DNA of 64,000 nt from Hyphomonadaceae bacterium (GCA_024743315.1 JANSWU010000001.1:248001-312000); one strand, 5' to 3'. Counted from the stretch's first letter, positions 17,427 to 26,245 are shown. Program-made: numbers and translations. Notes: generated by a model from the sequence alone, not told the origin.

Positions 17427-18998
17427 CTAGCCGCCAACCCGCCTTTCCTGGCCTTCCCAATAGGGCTCGCGCAGATCCTTGCGCAGGATCTTGCCAGAAG
17501 GGTTTCGCGGCAGGGCGTCGATATAATCGACCGATTTCGGGCATTTGTAACCGGCGATCCTCTCTCGCGCCCAGGCAATGATGCTGTCCGGGGTTGGCTG
17601 TGTGCCTTCTTTCGGAACGATGATCGCTTTGACCGCTTCCCCCCATTTCTCATCCGGGACGCCGATCACGGCGACATCGGCGACTTCCGGATGGCCGAAT
17701 ATGGCGTTCTCCACCTCTGCGGGATAAACGTTCTCGCCGCCGGACACGATCATGTCCTTGACCCGATCATGGATAAACAGGAAGCTATCTTCGTCGAAAT
17801 AACCGGCATCCCCAGTATGGAAGAAGCCATCCCGGATCGCTTCTTCTGTCGCTTCCGGGCGATTCCAATAGCCCTTCATGACAAACCCTGACTGGATGAC
17901 AATCTCACCAACCTCGCCGGTCGGCACGGAATTGCCGCTCGCGTCCACGCAGCGAATGATCGTGCTCGGATAAGGCACACCGCACGAGCGCAGCTTGCCC
18001 CAGCTCGGATTATGCGCCTCAGGCGGCAGATATGTGCCGCCGCCGACTGTTTCGGTGAGCCCGTAAAGCTGTGTGAATTTCGCCCCCATCACCTCGACGG
18101 CGAGCGTCAAAAGATCTTCAGCGATTGGCGACGCGCCATAAAACACTTGGTACAGGCTGGAATAATCGCGCTCGCGGAAATCCGGCATTTGCGACAGCAT
18201 CAGAATGACCGCGGGCACCCAGAAAGCGTGATTGATCTTCTCGGATTCAATCAGGTCAAGAATCTCGGCCGGATTGATTTCGGGCAGGACCACTGTCCGC
18301 GCCCCCTGGGCCGTCGCCACGAGACCGGCATTCACGCCCGCAACATGAAATAGCGGCATTGCGTTCATGACGGTGTCGCCAGCCGTATAGCTCGCCCATT
18401 CAAGCTTACCTGCCTGTTCGAAGAAGGAATTATAATTGGCATTGGTCAGCATCACGCCTTTGGGCAAACCCGTCGTGCCCGACGTATAAAGCTGAATGAC
18501 ATCGTCATCGTCTTCGGTGTCAACGCCGGGTGGGTTGGTGCTCTGACTGTCACGCCATGATTCATAGAGTGGCCAGGTCTCATGCGCGCTGTCGATTGCG
18601 ATAATATGCTCAAGATGCGGACACTCGGCCTTTATCTGATCAATCATGCCAAACCATTCCGGCCCGACAAACAGAACGGAGACTTGCGCATCGGATAGGA
18701 TGAATTGCACTTCCGGTGCCGCCAGACGCGTATTTACGGCATTCATGACAGCCCGAATTTTGGCGCAGCCATAGAGCATCTCATAATAAATCGCGGTATT
18801 CTTGGCGAGATAACCCACACGCTGGTTGGGGCCGACTCCCAAGGCCTGTAGGCCGTGAGCGACTTGGTTCGAACGCTGATCAAGTTCCGAGAAACTGGTT
18901 TCTTCCCCTTTATACCAAAGCGCGATCTCGGCACCGCGCAGCTCCGCTTGAACTCGCGGAATATCCGCAATGTGCGGCATGGCATGGATATCAATCAT
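17427..18998 (-). CDS. AMP-dependent acyl-CoA synthetase/ligase
   Basis: A 523-residue member of the ANL superfamily: P-loop-like YTSGTTGLPKG (about residue 170), A5 motif YGLTETVGGGTYLP, A7/A8 region HTGDAGYFDEDSFLFIHDR, VSGGENVYPAEVE, and the A10 lysine in RNPSGKILRKDLRE. It adenylates a carboxylic acid and forms the CoA thioester. It resembles fatty-acyl-CoA synthetases of the FadD3/FadK-like group; the chain length is not deducible. It is convergent with the 6S RNA, 18 nt from it. Confidence 0.88.
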   Translation of the reverse strand: MIDIHAMPHIADIPRVQAELRGAEIALWYKGEETSFSELDQRSNQVAHGLQALGVGPNQRVGYLAKNTAIYYEMLYGCAKIRAVMNAVNTRLAAPEVQFILSDAQVSVLFVGPEWFGMIDQIKAECPHLEHIIAIDSAHETWPLYESWRDSQSTNPPGVDTEDDDDVIQLYTSGTTGLPKGVMLTNANYNSFFEQAGKLEWASYTAGDTVMNAMPLFHVAGVNAGLVATAQGARTVVLPEINPAEILDLIESEKINHAFWVPAVILMLSQMPDFRERDYSSLYQVFYGASPIAEDLLTLAVEVMGAKFTQLYGLTETVGGGTYLPPEAHNPSWGKLRSCGVPYPSTIIRCVDASGNSVPTGEVGEIVIQSGFVMKGYWNRPEATEEAIRDGFFHTGDAGYFDEDSFLFIHDRVKDMIVSGGENVYPAEVENAIFGHPEVADVAVIGVPDEKWGEAVKAIIVPKEGTQPTPDSIIAWARERIAGYKCPKSVDYIDALPRNPSGKILRKDLREPYWEGQERRVGG

Positions 18999-19114
18999 GA
19001 GTGGCCACCTCCCAGAAGTTTTGTGTTTTGTCCTGTTTTAGGCAACATTCTAGACTTTGAAAGCCCAAACGAACACGATTAGGCTGGATCACACGTCTGG
19101 GGAGACAAACGGTC

Positions 19115-20062
19115 ATGGCCAACGCACAAAGCATTATTCTTCATCAATTCGAGCGTTCTCCTTTCTCCGAAAAAATTCGACTGGCGCTGCGGATGAAGAA
19201 TCTAGGTTGGGCCGCGGTTGAAATCCCCTCAATTCTACCAAAACCGGACCTGATGCCGCTCACTGGCGGCTATCGCCGAACGCCAGTCATGCAAATCGGC
19301 GCTGATATTTTCTGCGACACTTCAATCATGCTGGTCGAGCTCGAAAAGCGCTTCCAGATCCCAGCCCTCGACCTACCCGGTCATGAGGGCCTGTCGCGCA
19401 TGGTCAGCGCCTGGACCGATGGCAAATGGTTCCAGACCAGTGTCGCCGTGATTTTCGGCACGATTGGCGAGCACATGCCGCAAGCCTTTATTGACGATCG
19501 CACGAAAATGTCGGGCCGCCCGTTCGACATTGATGCGATGAAAGCCGCCGTGCCGTTCATGAAGGATCAATGGCGCAGCCAGTTAATGTGGATCGAACAC
19601 CGCCTCGCCGCCGCCCGCACCGCCGGAACCGGCGATTGGCTGATCGGGTCCAAGCCTGGCCTGGTCGATGTCCACGCCTTCATGAACCCCTGGTTTGTCG
19701 AGAAGAATGTCCCGGATTTCCTTGCGACCTGTTTCGCGGCGGCGCCGCTGAGCAAGGACTGGTATCAGCGCTTGAAAGACTTCAAGGGCCAGGCCCCTGA
19801 GGAGATTGAAGGCGCGGCGGCGATTCAGATAGCGCATGACTCAGCCCCGCGCCTGAAACCCGCTTCTACTGCCGGCGATATTGGTGATTTCCAGCCCGGA
19901 GACCGGGTCGCGATCGCGCCGGATGATTATGCCAAGGATTGGGTTGAAGGCGATTTGGTGATCGCCAATTCAGAACGCGTGATCATTGCCCGTCAGGATG
20001 AGCGCGCTGACAATCTTCACATTCACTTTCCGCGCGTCGGTTACGTCTTGCGCAGCGCATAG
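19115..20062 (+). CDS. Glutathione S-transferase family protein with C-terminal extension
   Basis: A 315-residue protein. The N-terminal 80 residues form a thioredoxin-like GST_N domain (LHQFERSPFSEKIRLALRMK, then RRTPVMQIGADIFCDTS with the cis-Pro and the Ser that bind glutathione), followed by an all-helical C-domain. The last 70 or so residues (from about 245) form a separate, beta-rich module (GDFQPGDRVAIAPDDYAKDWVEG) not found in ordinary GSTs. RBS GGGGAGA lies upstream. Its 3' end overlaps the convergent alternative oxidase gene by 22 nt. Substrate unknown. Confidence 0.83.
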   Translation: MANAQSIILHQFERSPFSEKIRLALRMKNLGWAAVEIPSILPKPDLMPLTGGYRRTPVMQIGADIFCDTSIMLVELEKRFQIPALDLPGHEGLSRMVSAWTDGKWFQTSVAVIFGTIGEHMPQAFIDDRTKMSGRPFDIDAMKAAVPFMKDQWRSQLMWIEHRLAAARTAGTGDWLIGSKPGLVDVHAFMNPWFVEKNVPDFLATCFAAAPLSKDWYQRLKDFKGQAPEEIEGAAAIQIAHDSAPRLKPASTAGDIGDFQPGDRVAIAPDDYAKDWVEGDLVIANSERVIIARQDERADNLHIHFPRVGYVLRSA

Positions 20063-20712
20063 ACGGGCAGTGGCGCGTCAGTCGCCTCTGCTTTCGGCTC
20101 ATCCCCGGCAATTAGCGCGTCGGCAAAATAGTGATTGCGATCGCGGTGGCCGGCTTCATCTTCCCGCACAGCCAGGACAACCTCACGCAGGCGGGCATTG
20201 GCTGGCAGATCCCAATAGTCGATGGCGATTTGCGGGGCCGGAACGTTTTCGAGGCGGCCTTCATCAATCTCGCGAAGATAGTTGGTGTAGCTGGTAACCG
20301 CTTCCTCTTCGAAATAGGCAACCACGCGGTGGGCCGTTTTCGGGGCGAACAGATAGAGGAAGAAGTAGAAATTGTAGAAGATCGCTTGCGCGATCATGAT
20401 CAAACCGCGTTCCAATAAAGACGGCTGCGCCACTTGAATGAACGTCATCAAGTGCATGCGCTCATTTTCGGCCTCGTCGAGGAGTTCTTTAACCCAACCC
20501 TGATCGTCACGCATGCGACGGATCGAGCGCAAATGTTGCAGCAGGCCAGCCACCATACCCGGGACCGCCGCGACAGTCTCCAGCACAACCGCTCTGTGGC
20601 CATAGCGTTTGCGAAAGAACAGGTCGGCGAAGAACCGCAAGAACTTGACGAATGCGAACGCAATGCGGTCGCGCAGACCCCGTGGTTTACGGTGCACGTC
20701 AATCTGAGCCAT
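20041..20712 (-). CDS. aox: Alternative oxidase (ubiquinol oxidase, AOX)
   Basis: A 223-residue di-iron membrane-bound ubiquinol oxidase. All six metal ligands known from plant and trypanosome AOX are present in order: Glu45 (VLETVAAVPG), Glu84 and His87 (NERMHL), Glu136 (YFEEEAV), Glu186 and His189 (EDEAGHRD). The hydrophobic stretch 101-122 matches the membrane-facing helix. AOX oxidises ubiquinol and reduces O2 to water without pumping protons, and is resistant to cyanide and NO. It is sporadic in bacteria, mainly marine alphaproteobacteria. The plant regulatory cysteine near the N-terminus is absent. An FNR/DNR-type box lies upstream (20776-20789). Confidence 0.95.
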   Translation of the reverse strand: MAQIDVHRKPRGLRDRIAFAFVKFLRFFADLFFRKRYGHRAVVLETVAAVPGMVAGLLQHLRSIRRMRDDQGWVKELLDEAENERMHLMTFIQVAQPSLLERGLIMIAQAIFYNFYFFLYLFAPKTAHRVVAYFEEEAVTSYTNYLREIDEGRLENVPAPQIAIDYWDLPANARLREVVLAVREDEAGHRDRNHYFADALIAGDEPKAEATDAPLPVYALRKT

Positions 20713-20748
20713 GAGCAGCCTCCTCTGTAGACGAGGCTGACCTAGGGT

Positions 20749-20789
20749 TATCTATTGCATATTTGATAGGGTATTCTGACGCAGGTCAA
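20749..20789 (-). promoter_or_regulatory. aox promoter with FNR/DNR-type operator
   Basis: On the minus strand, TTGACCTGCGTCAG (20789-20776) matches the CRP/FNR-family consensus TTGAY-N4-RTCAA at 9 of 10 half-site positions. A -10-like TAGATA lies at 20754-20749. With initiation near 20742, the box centre falls at about -41, the class II activator position. FNR, DNR and NnrR share this core, so the regulator (O2 or NO sensing) cannot be told apart from sequence. Confidence 0.65.
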
Positions 20790-20810
20790 ACGTGATCACC
20801 CTGATAGGTC

Positions 20811-22856
20811 CTAACAATCAGCGTCAAAGCGATAAGCGACGAAATGCGCCGGATCGCCATTCGAATAGTTGAGCGCATAAACCGGATCCGACTGCGTAAC
20901 ACATAAACCGGTCGTATCAGCCTGCCGAAGCAGATCATCGCGAATTTCAAGCGCCGATGGGATACATTCATCGCCCAGGGCCTGACAGCGCCGGGCAGGA
21001 CTCCCGCGATCTTCAAGATTGATCAGATAGACCACCGGATAGGCACTTGCATCTGCTGGCAGGGTCATCGGCGTTTCCGGCGGGTGCAGGTTCTGCGTGC
21101 CGAACGACATGACATAAGACGGCTCGGCATATCCGATCGCGAGAATGCGCTCGGGGCTTTCAGTGCCATCGGTGCAAGTTTCAAACGGCAGGCCACAAAC
21201 GCCTTGCAAAGCCAGGCGCGCGCTCTCGGTGGGCTGCGCCCAGAGCTGTGTCGGCAAAACATAGATCCGGGCATGCCAGCCCAGGAACAGGCTGGTGACC
21301 ACACCGAGCAGAAGCGCCGGGGCCAGGCGTTTGGCTGCAAACAGGATCATTGACAGGACAAAAACCGCGCCACCCGCATACCAGAACCAGAGCGGGAAGT
21401 TCACATAATTGGCCCATTGCGCGATGACTTGCTCAGACGGCACGGTTTGGAAATCCCCTGCCGCTTCAGTCTTGATCAGGCGCGCGGCCAGAGGCGAGCT
21501 GACGAACACCAGGAGCGCGCCGCCCAAAACATAGATGCCGAAACTCAACCAGCGAGACACCGGCAATTTCGCGCCGTCCAAGAGCTTGAAACAGGCCCAT
21601 CCGCAAAGCAGCGCCATGGCCGGGTAGGCCGGCATGATATAATGACTGAGCCGGGTTGGCATCAGCTCAAAGAAGATCGTTGTCAGCAATCCCCAGGCGA
21701 CCAGGAACCGGACCGCCTTGGTCTCGTCTGTGATCGGCGCCGGGTCAGCCATCGCCCAGCGGTTTTGCCATTCAGGTCGCGTGCTGAGCCACCAGAACCC
21801 GACCAGGATAAGCCCGGCATACGCCGATGGCGCACCATTGCCGAGCTCGCCGGGCAGGATCCAAGTCGCAAACGCTGTCAGCGCCCCGAGCGCAATCAGC
21901 ACAAACAGGGCATCGGTGCCGCGTTTGCGCGCCGCATCAGACGATCCGCGCAAATGTTTCCAGGCCAGCGTCATGCCCGGTATCAGCAAGATCACGGCCG
22001 GGAAAAACCAAACCGGGATATGGCTGAGATGATAGAGTGGCCAGCCCGCATGCCCTTCCGAGGCACCAGCGAACTTGTCTTTGAGATCCTTGCCGACCGC
22101 ACCCTGCAGGAACGTGCCGTCGGTCGCGAATTGGATCGCGATCAACCAGGGCAGGAACATCGCGACAGCAAGCAAGGGGCCGGGCCACCAGATCAGCGGC
22201 CGCCACCAATCGCCGCCTTTGCCTTCGCCAGCTTTGGCCCAGATCCAGGCGCCGAAGCCCGCATACGCGGCGACCATCGGCGTGACCGGGCCTTTGATCA
22301 ATAGCCCACAGCCCATCGCAAACCAGAAGATAAGCGCCATGCGTTTCGGGTTTTCCGCGCGGCCCATATAGAGATGCGCAAGCGCACCTATGCCCCATGT
22401 GGTCAGGAAGATCAGCACACCGTCTGTTTTCGAGATATGCCCTTCACTGGTGATTAGCAGCGTCGCCCCAAATAAGAGCGCACCTGTAAACGCTGCCCGT
22501 CGGCTCATGAACACCAGGCCGCACCAGAAGGTCGCCAAGGTGGCGAGCCCGACCCCGATCCAGCTTGGCACACGATAGGTCCAGATTTCCAACTTGTCCT
22601 CATCACCGAGGACCTGAGTTGCGCCGGATTGCAGCCAGTGAATGCCTGCGGGCTTCTTGTTTCGGAACTCATCCTGATAGCGAATGATCAGATAGTCGCC
22701 GGTTTCGATATATTGCTTCGAGGCCTGCGCGAACCGGGCTTCATCGCGATCCAGCGCCGGAATATTGAACACGCCTGGGGCTGCGGCCGTGAAGGTCACC
22801 AGAAACAGGATGAGCCAGGCTTTCCAGCCGGATGAGAGACGATTGAGCAGTTCCAT
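20811..22856 (-). CDS. ArnT/PMT-family lipid-linked glycosyltransferase
   Basis: A 681-residue polytopic membrane protein with about 12 helices in the first 540 residues and a C-terminal periplasmic domain. The first periplasmic loop has the PALDRDEARFAQASKQY motif with the acidic pair of the PMT/ArnT (GT83-like) superfamily, then RNKKPAGIHWLQS. Such enzymes move a sugar from a polyprenyl phosphate to lipid A, protein or other acceptors. The acceptor here is unknown. I chose the ATG at 22856; a TTG 15 codons upstream is possible. The divergent transporter starts 87 nt away. Confidence 0.85.
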   Translation of the reverse strand: MELLNRLSSGWKAWLILFLVTFTAAAPGVFNIPALDRDEARFAQASKQYIETGDYLIIRYQDEFRNKKPAGIHWLQSGATQVLGDEDKLEIWTYRVPSWIGVGLATLATFWCGLVFMSRRAAFTGALLFGATLLITSEGHISKTDGVLIFLTTWGIGALAHLYMGRAENPKRMALIFWFAMGCGLLIKGPVTPMVAAYAGFGAWIWAKAGEGKGGDWWRPLIWWPGPLLAVAMFLPWLIAIQFATDGTFLQGAVGKDLKDKFAGASEGHAGWPLYHLSHIPVWFFPAVILLIPGMTLAWKHLRGSSDAARKRGTDALFVLIALGALTAFATWILPGELGNGAPSAYAGLILVGFWWLSTRPEWQNRWAMADPAPITDETKAVRFLVAWGLLTTIFFELMPTRLSHYIMPAYPAMALLCGWACFKLLDGAKLPVSRWLSFGIYVLGGALLVFVSSPLAARLIKTEAAGDFQTVPSEQVIAQWANYVNFPLWFWYAGGAVFVLSMILFAAKRLAPALLLGVVTSLFLGWHARIYVLPTQLWAQPTESARLALQGVCGLPFETCTDGTESPERILAIGYAEPSYVMSFGTQNLHPPETPMTLPADASAYPVVYLINLEDRGSPARRCQALGDECIPSALEIRDDLLRQADTTGLCVTQSDPVYALNYSNGDPAHFVAYRFDADC

Positions 22857-22943
22857 AAACTTGCTCTTATCCTGTGCCTCCGGCGTTGAATAGCGCTGCA
22901 ATGCGGACTAGCGTCCACGAAATGCAGATTTGAGGGAACGGGC

Positions 22944-24287
22944 ATGAGCTGGTGGTTCAAGATTGATCTATGGAAACGCGTGATTGCCGCTCTGGTGCTC
23001 GGTCTCGCACTGGGCCTTGGGCTTCGCTATGGCATGGGCGCAGAGGCTGGAGGCGCGTTTGCCACCTCTTATATTAGTTGGGCTGGGGACCTCTTTCTGC
23101 GCCTGATCCGGATGCTGATCGTGCCGCTAATCTTCTTCACGCTGGTCTCTGGCATGATTGCGATGGGCGACCCGAAACGCTTGGGGAGCCTCGGTGTGCG
23201 CACGCTTGCCACCTATTTCGGCACCACAGCCATCGCCGTCACGCTAGGCCTGATTATGGCAACCATCTTTCAGCCCGGTGCCAGCCTGTCACCCGAAACC
23301 TTTGCCGGATCAGACGGCTCGTTCTTGGAAAGCGCCAAAGAGCGGGCCGATGCCGCAGGTGGCCTGGTCGATCGGCTCCTGCAAATCGTGCCGACCAATC
23401 CGGTCGAAGCGCTCGCCACCGGCAATATTCTACAGATCATCTTCTTTGCAATCATGTTTGGCGTCGGCATCCTGATGGCCGGCAAGATCGCAGAACCCGT
23501 CGCCAAATGGTTTGATGGGGCGTCCGAGGCGATGATGAAAGTCACCATCATCGTTATGGAAACAGCGCCGATCGGGGTCTTCGCCCTCATGGCGACGGTG
23601 ATGGCAACGCAAGGACTCGGCGTGCTGCAAAGTCTCGGAACGCTAACTGTGGCGCTTTATCTTGCCTGCGTGATCCACATCTTCGTCACCTATGGCGGCA
23701 TCATCATCAAAGGCGTCTTGCGCCTGCCCTTCATCCCGTTCCTGCGGGGCATCACGGATGCCCAGGCGGTGGCCTATTCGACCGCAAGTTCGTCGGCGAC
23801 CTTGCCGGTCACGATTACGTGCGCTGAAGAAAATCTCGGCATCGACAAGGCTGTCGCAGGGTCTGTGTTGCCACTCGGAGCGACGATAAATATGGACGGC
23901 ACGGCAATCTATATTGGCATGGTGGCGCTGTTCGGCGCTCAGGCCATGGGCATTGAAGTTACATTGACCCAGTATTTTCTCGTCGCGCTGATGGCGACGC
24001 TGGTGTCGATCGGTGCTGCAGGCATTCCGAGCGCTGGCCTGATCCTGTCCGGCGCGGCGCTCGCTCAGGTCGGCATTCCGGACGCGCAGGCCGCCTTGAT
24101 CATTGGCTTTATTCTACCGTTTGACCGCTTGCTCGACATGATGCGGACGCTGACCAATGTCACCGGCGATACCGCTGTCGCAACCGCGGTCGCCAAATGG
24201 GAAGGCGAGCTCGACGAAGATGTGTTCCGGGCGCGAGATAATCTGTCCGCGCATGTCGATGATCGCGAGAGACCGCTACCGACTTAA
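22944..24287 (+). CDS. Dicarboxylate/amino acid:cation symporter (DAACS family)
   Basis: A 447-residue glutamate/C4-dicarboxylate-type transporter (GltP/GltPh/DctA fold). It shows the HP1 serine-rich tip SSSATLP, the NMDGTAIYIGM motif of helix 7, and the helix 8 signature FDRLLDMMRTLTNVTGDT with the substrate-coordinating Asp and Asn. It imports an acidic amino acid or dicarboxylate with Na+ or H+. The Arg of the helix 8 motif (MMRT) is near the position that decides aspartate/glutamate versus neutral substrates. It is convergent with oxyR and overlaps it by 4 nt. Confidence 0.92.
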   Translation: MSWWFKIDLWKRVIAALVLGLALGLGLRYGMGAEAGGAFATSYISWAGDLFLRLIRMLIVPLIFFTLVSGMIAMGDPKRLGSLGVRTLATYFGTTAIAVTLGLIMATIFQPGASLSPETFAGSDGSFLESAKERADAAGGLVDRLLQIVPTNPVEALATGNILQIIFFAIMFGVGILMAGKIAEPVAKWFDGASEAMMKVTIIVMETAPIGVFALMATVMATQGLGVLQSLGTLTVALYLACVIHIFVTYGGIIIKGVLRLPFIPFLRGITDAQAVAYSTASSSATLPVTITCAEENLGIDKAVAGSVLPLGATINMDGTAIYIGMVALFGAQAMGIEVTLTQYFLVALMATLVSIGAAGIPSAGLILSGAALAQVGIPDAQAALIIGFILPFDRLLDMMRTLTNVTGDTAVATAVAKWEGELDEDVFRARDNLSAHVDDRERPLPT

Positions 24288-25177
24288 AGCGCGCTGCGAA
24301 CAATTTCGCCAATCATTTTGGCCTCGGCGGCACGCGGAGACCCCGTCCGCCAGGCAATCCCGATTCGGCGACCGATCATTGGCGTATCGAAGGCGCGCAA
24401 TTCGACATCCGCTCCCGACGTTACGCCAGCTTCAATCGCGAGGCGAGGGAGAAGCGATATGCCGAGGCCCCCCGCCACCATATGAACGAGCGTGGGCAGG
24501 CTGGTCGCCGTCACGTCGGCCCCACCTTTCTGCGACGGCAAGCGACAAATCGAAACCGCGTGATCCCGCAGGCAATGGCCATCCTCCAAGAGGAGCACGT
24601 CCTCCTCGATCAGATCTGACGACTTTAAAGCGCGTTTTTCGGTCAGGCTGTGCCCGGTCGGTGCAACCAATAGAAATTCATCATCCCCGAGTTCCATCGT
24701 CTCGATCCCGGTTGCTTCCCACGGCAAGGCAATCAATGCCGCATCAAGTTTTCGGGCGCGCAGGCCCTCGATCAAGCGATCGGTTTGATCTTCGCGTAGA
24801 TAGAGCTTGAGATTCGGATGCGCCGACCGCAACGCTTTCAGGGTCCGCGGCAATAGAAACGGTGCAATGGTCGGGATGGCACCCAGCCGAAATCCACCGG
24901 TCAACGGCGCGCCCGCCTGTTGCGCCGCAGCGACCAGATCTGCAGTGTCCGACAAGATGACCCTGGCGCGCTCGACTGCGGTTTCGCCCGCCTGAGTCAA
25001 AGACGCCCCGCGCGACTCGCGCTCGATCAATTGCACCCCTAATAGACCTTCAACCTCCTTGATCGCGGCAGACAAGGTGGGTTGTGTCACGTGACACGCC
25101 TCGGCGGCTTTCGAGAAAGAGCCATTATCGGCGACGGCGCAGAGAAATTCGAGCTGTCTCAGGGTCGGCAAATGCAT
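24284..25177 (-). CDS. oxyR: Hydrogen peroxide-inducible transcription regulator OxyR
   Basis: A 297-residue LysR-type regulator: winged HTH (residues 4-60, with NGSFSKAAEACHVTQPTLS) and a periplasmic-binding-protein-like sensor domain. The redox cysteines are present in LEDGHCLRDHAVSIC (Cys202 and Cys211), with the same 9-residue spacing as Cys199/Cys208 of E. coli OxyR, and TSLPTLVHMVAGGLGISLLP follows. It senses H2O2 by disulfide formation and activates peroxide defence. No catalase or AhpC gene is adjacent. The upstream side holds a -10 TATAAT and the sRNA candidate. Confidence 0.95.
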   Translation of the reverse strand: MHLPTLRQLEFLCAVADNGSFSKAAEACHVTQPTLSAAIKEVEGLLGVQLIERESRGASLTQAGETAVERARVILSDTADLVAAAQQAGAPLTGGFRLGAIPTIAPFLLPRTLKALRSAHPNLKLYLREDQTDRLIEGLRARKLDAALIALPWEATGIETMELGDDEFLLVAPTGHSLTEKRALKSSDLIEEDVLLLEDGHCLRDHAVSICRLPSQKGGADVTATSLPTLVHMVAGGLGISLLPRLAIEAGVTSGADVELRAFDTPMIGRRIGIAWRTGSPRAAEAKMIGEIVRSAL

Positions 25178-25210
25178 AGCCTCTATCTATCCTTGCAAGT
25201 CGAATTATCA

Positions 25211-25239
25211 ATTATACAAACCAGCTGCTCGAGCCTAAG
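25211..25239 (-). promoter_or_regulatory. Putative oxyR promoter
   Basis: A perfect TATAAT lies at 25216-25211 on the minus strand, with CTTAGG at 25239-25234 (17-nt spacer) as a weak -35. The start point would be about 27 nt before the oxyR ATG. OxyR commonly autoregulates, but I could not define an OxyR site confidently. Confidence 0.5.
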
Positions 25240-25347
25240 TTCACATTTAGTTGATTGGGTACGATAGAATATATCGCTTGAAACGACAGCGAATGACGCC
25301 ATCTCCCAATCATCGGGCGCGCAAAGTTTGCGGCTCTCGAAATCGCA

Positions 25348-25478
25348 CCGGTGGCAACCGATCCCCAATCCCTCATGCCACCGGACTGCGCGGTCCTGCC
25401 GGGCCCTTTCCTCCCCCCCTTTTTCAAGGTCATCCGGCAGGACCTTCGCGCCCCTCCGGCTGCTTCCGGACATTTTTT
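25348..25478 (+). ncRNA. Candidate small RNA with two C-rich loops and a terminator
   Basis: In the 348-bp gap between oxyR and the GNAT gene, three successive hairpins are visible. First, a 9-bp perfect stem (25348-25356 with 25376-25384) has a 19-nt loop containing UCCCC and UCCC. Second, an 11-bp perfect stem (25392-25402 with 25434-25444), extended by an inner CCTT/AAGG helix, presents a loop with UCCUCCCCCCC. Third, TCCGG-CTGCTT-CCGGA is followed by CATTTTTT, a rho-independent terminator on the + strand. C-rich loops can pair with Shine-Dalgarno regions, as in GsrN of Caulobacter and the CcsR/alpha-r families. The promoter is not identified with confidence; TAGAAT at 25265-25270 is one option. 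Confidence 0.65.
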
Positions 25479-25525
25479 GAAAATCTGTGAACGAGAATTG
25501 ACTTGCCAGCACACGCAGACCGCGC

Positions 25526-26128
25526 ATGTTAATGAGCATGGAATTGAACGGCCCAGGCCTTGAGAATGATCTCATCCATTTGGAACCCTTAGATGAGCGG
25601 TTCCGGGAATCCCTGCGCGCCAGCGATGCGGTCAATCAGATCTGGATCTCCTTGCCCGCGATTCAACGCGGGGCTGGCTTCGACGCTTATTATGATCATG
25701 TGCTCAAGCGCGCCGAGATTGACGAGCTATATGCCTTTGCCTTGCTCGATCCAAATGACCAGGACCGGTTTGTTGGCGTCACCGCCCTGCTCTATCCGAA
25801 CAAAATGCATCGCCGCGTGCGCATCGGGTATACATGGCTGGAACCGCATTTGCGCGGCCGCGGCGTCTATGCGGCGGTTCAGAAACTCTTGATCCAACGC
25901 GCGCTCGATTGGGGCGCCAAACGCATTGAATGGTATGTCGAGGATAGTAATGAGCGCGCCATCCGAGCGATCCAATCGCTGGGGGCGCAGAAAGAAGGCG
26001 TGCTGCGCGAATTTGAGAAATTTGCCGACGGAGAATGGGTCGATATCGCCGTCCTTTCCATGTTGCGCGACGAAGCCAAGGAAGCGGTTAGACGTCTCGA
26101 TCTGATCATGGCCGAGTCCGAGGCTTGA
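25526..26128 (+). CDS. GNAT family N-acetyltransferase (RimJ/RimL type)
   Basis: A 200-residue acetyltransferase. The acetyl-CoA pyrophosphate loop appears as YTWLEPHLRGRGVYAAVQKLL, and later RAIRAIQSLGAQKEGVLREFEKFADGEWVD matches the RimJ/RimL family C-terminus, where an N-terminal amine is acetylated. The substrate is unknown. There are several close ATGs (25526, 25532 and 25538) and no clear ribosome binding site, so the start is uncertain by a few codons. Confidence 0.85.
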   Translation: MLMSMELNGPGLENDLIHLEPLDERFRESLRASDAVNQIWISLPAIQRGAGFDAYYDHVLKRAEIDELYAFALLDPNDQDRFVGVTALLYPNKMHRRVRIGYTWLEPHLRGRGVYAAVQKLLIQRALDWGAKRIEWYVEDSNERAIRAIQSLGAQKEGVLREFEKFADGEWVDIAVLSMLRDEAKEAVRRLDLIMAESEA

Positions 26129-26191
26129 TTTTTATCCACACTCGTGCTTTACGCACGCCCTAATCACGCACTGGCAGACTGTGCGCGTTGA

Positions 26192-26245
26192 CCGGGACCA
26201 GAGCCCGGCGATGTCCCCCACTCGGCGAAGGCTCGCTCAGTGGGG
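26192..26245. other. Hairpins in the 190-bp leader before ffh
   Basis: The gap between the GNAT gene and ffh contains CCGGG-7 nt-CCCGG (26192-26208) and CCCCACT-16 nt-AGTGGGG (26216-26245). Neither is followed by a T run. I looked for the SRP RNA motif GGUCCGGAAGGAAGCAGCC and did not find it here. They may be leader structures of ffh or part of an unrecognised RNA. Confidence 0.4.

Noticed and set aside
25455-25471. Minus-strand GTCCGGAAGCAGCCGG, similar to the SRP RNA loop GGUCCGGAAGGAAGCAGCC
   Set aside because: The conserved GGAAGGAAG loop is shortened by four bases, the flanking helix does not fit, and the sequence is explained by the terminator hairpin of the + strand sRNA candidate.
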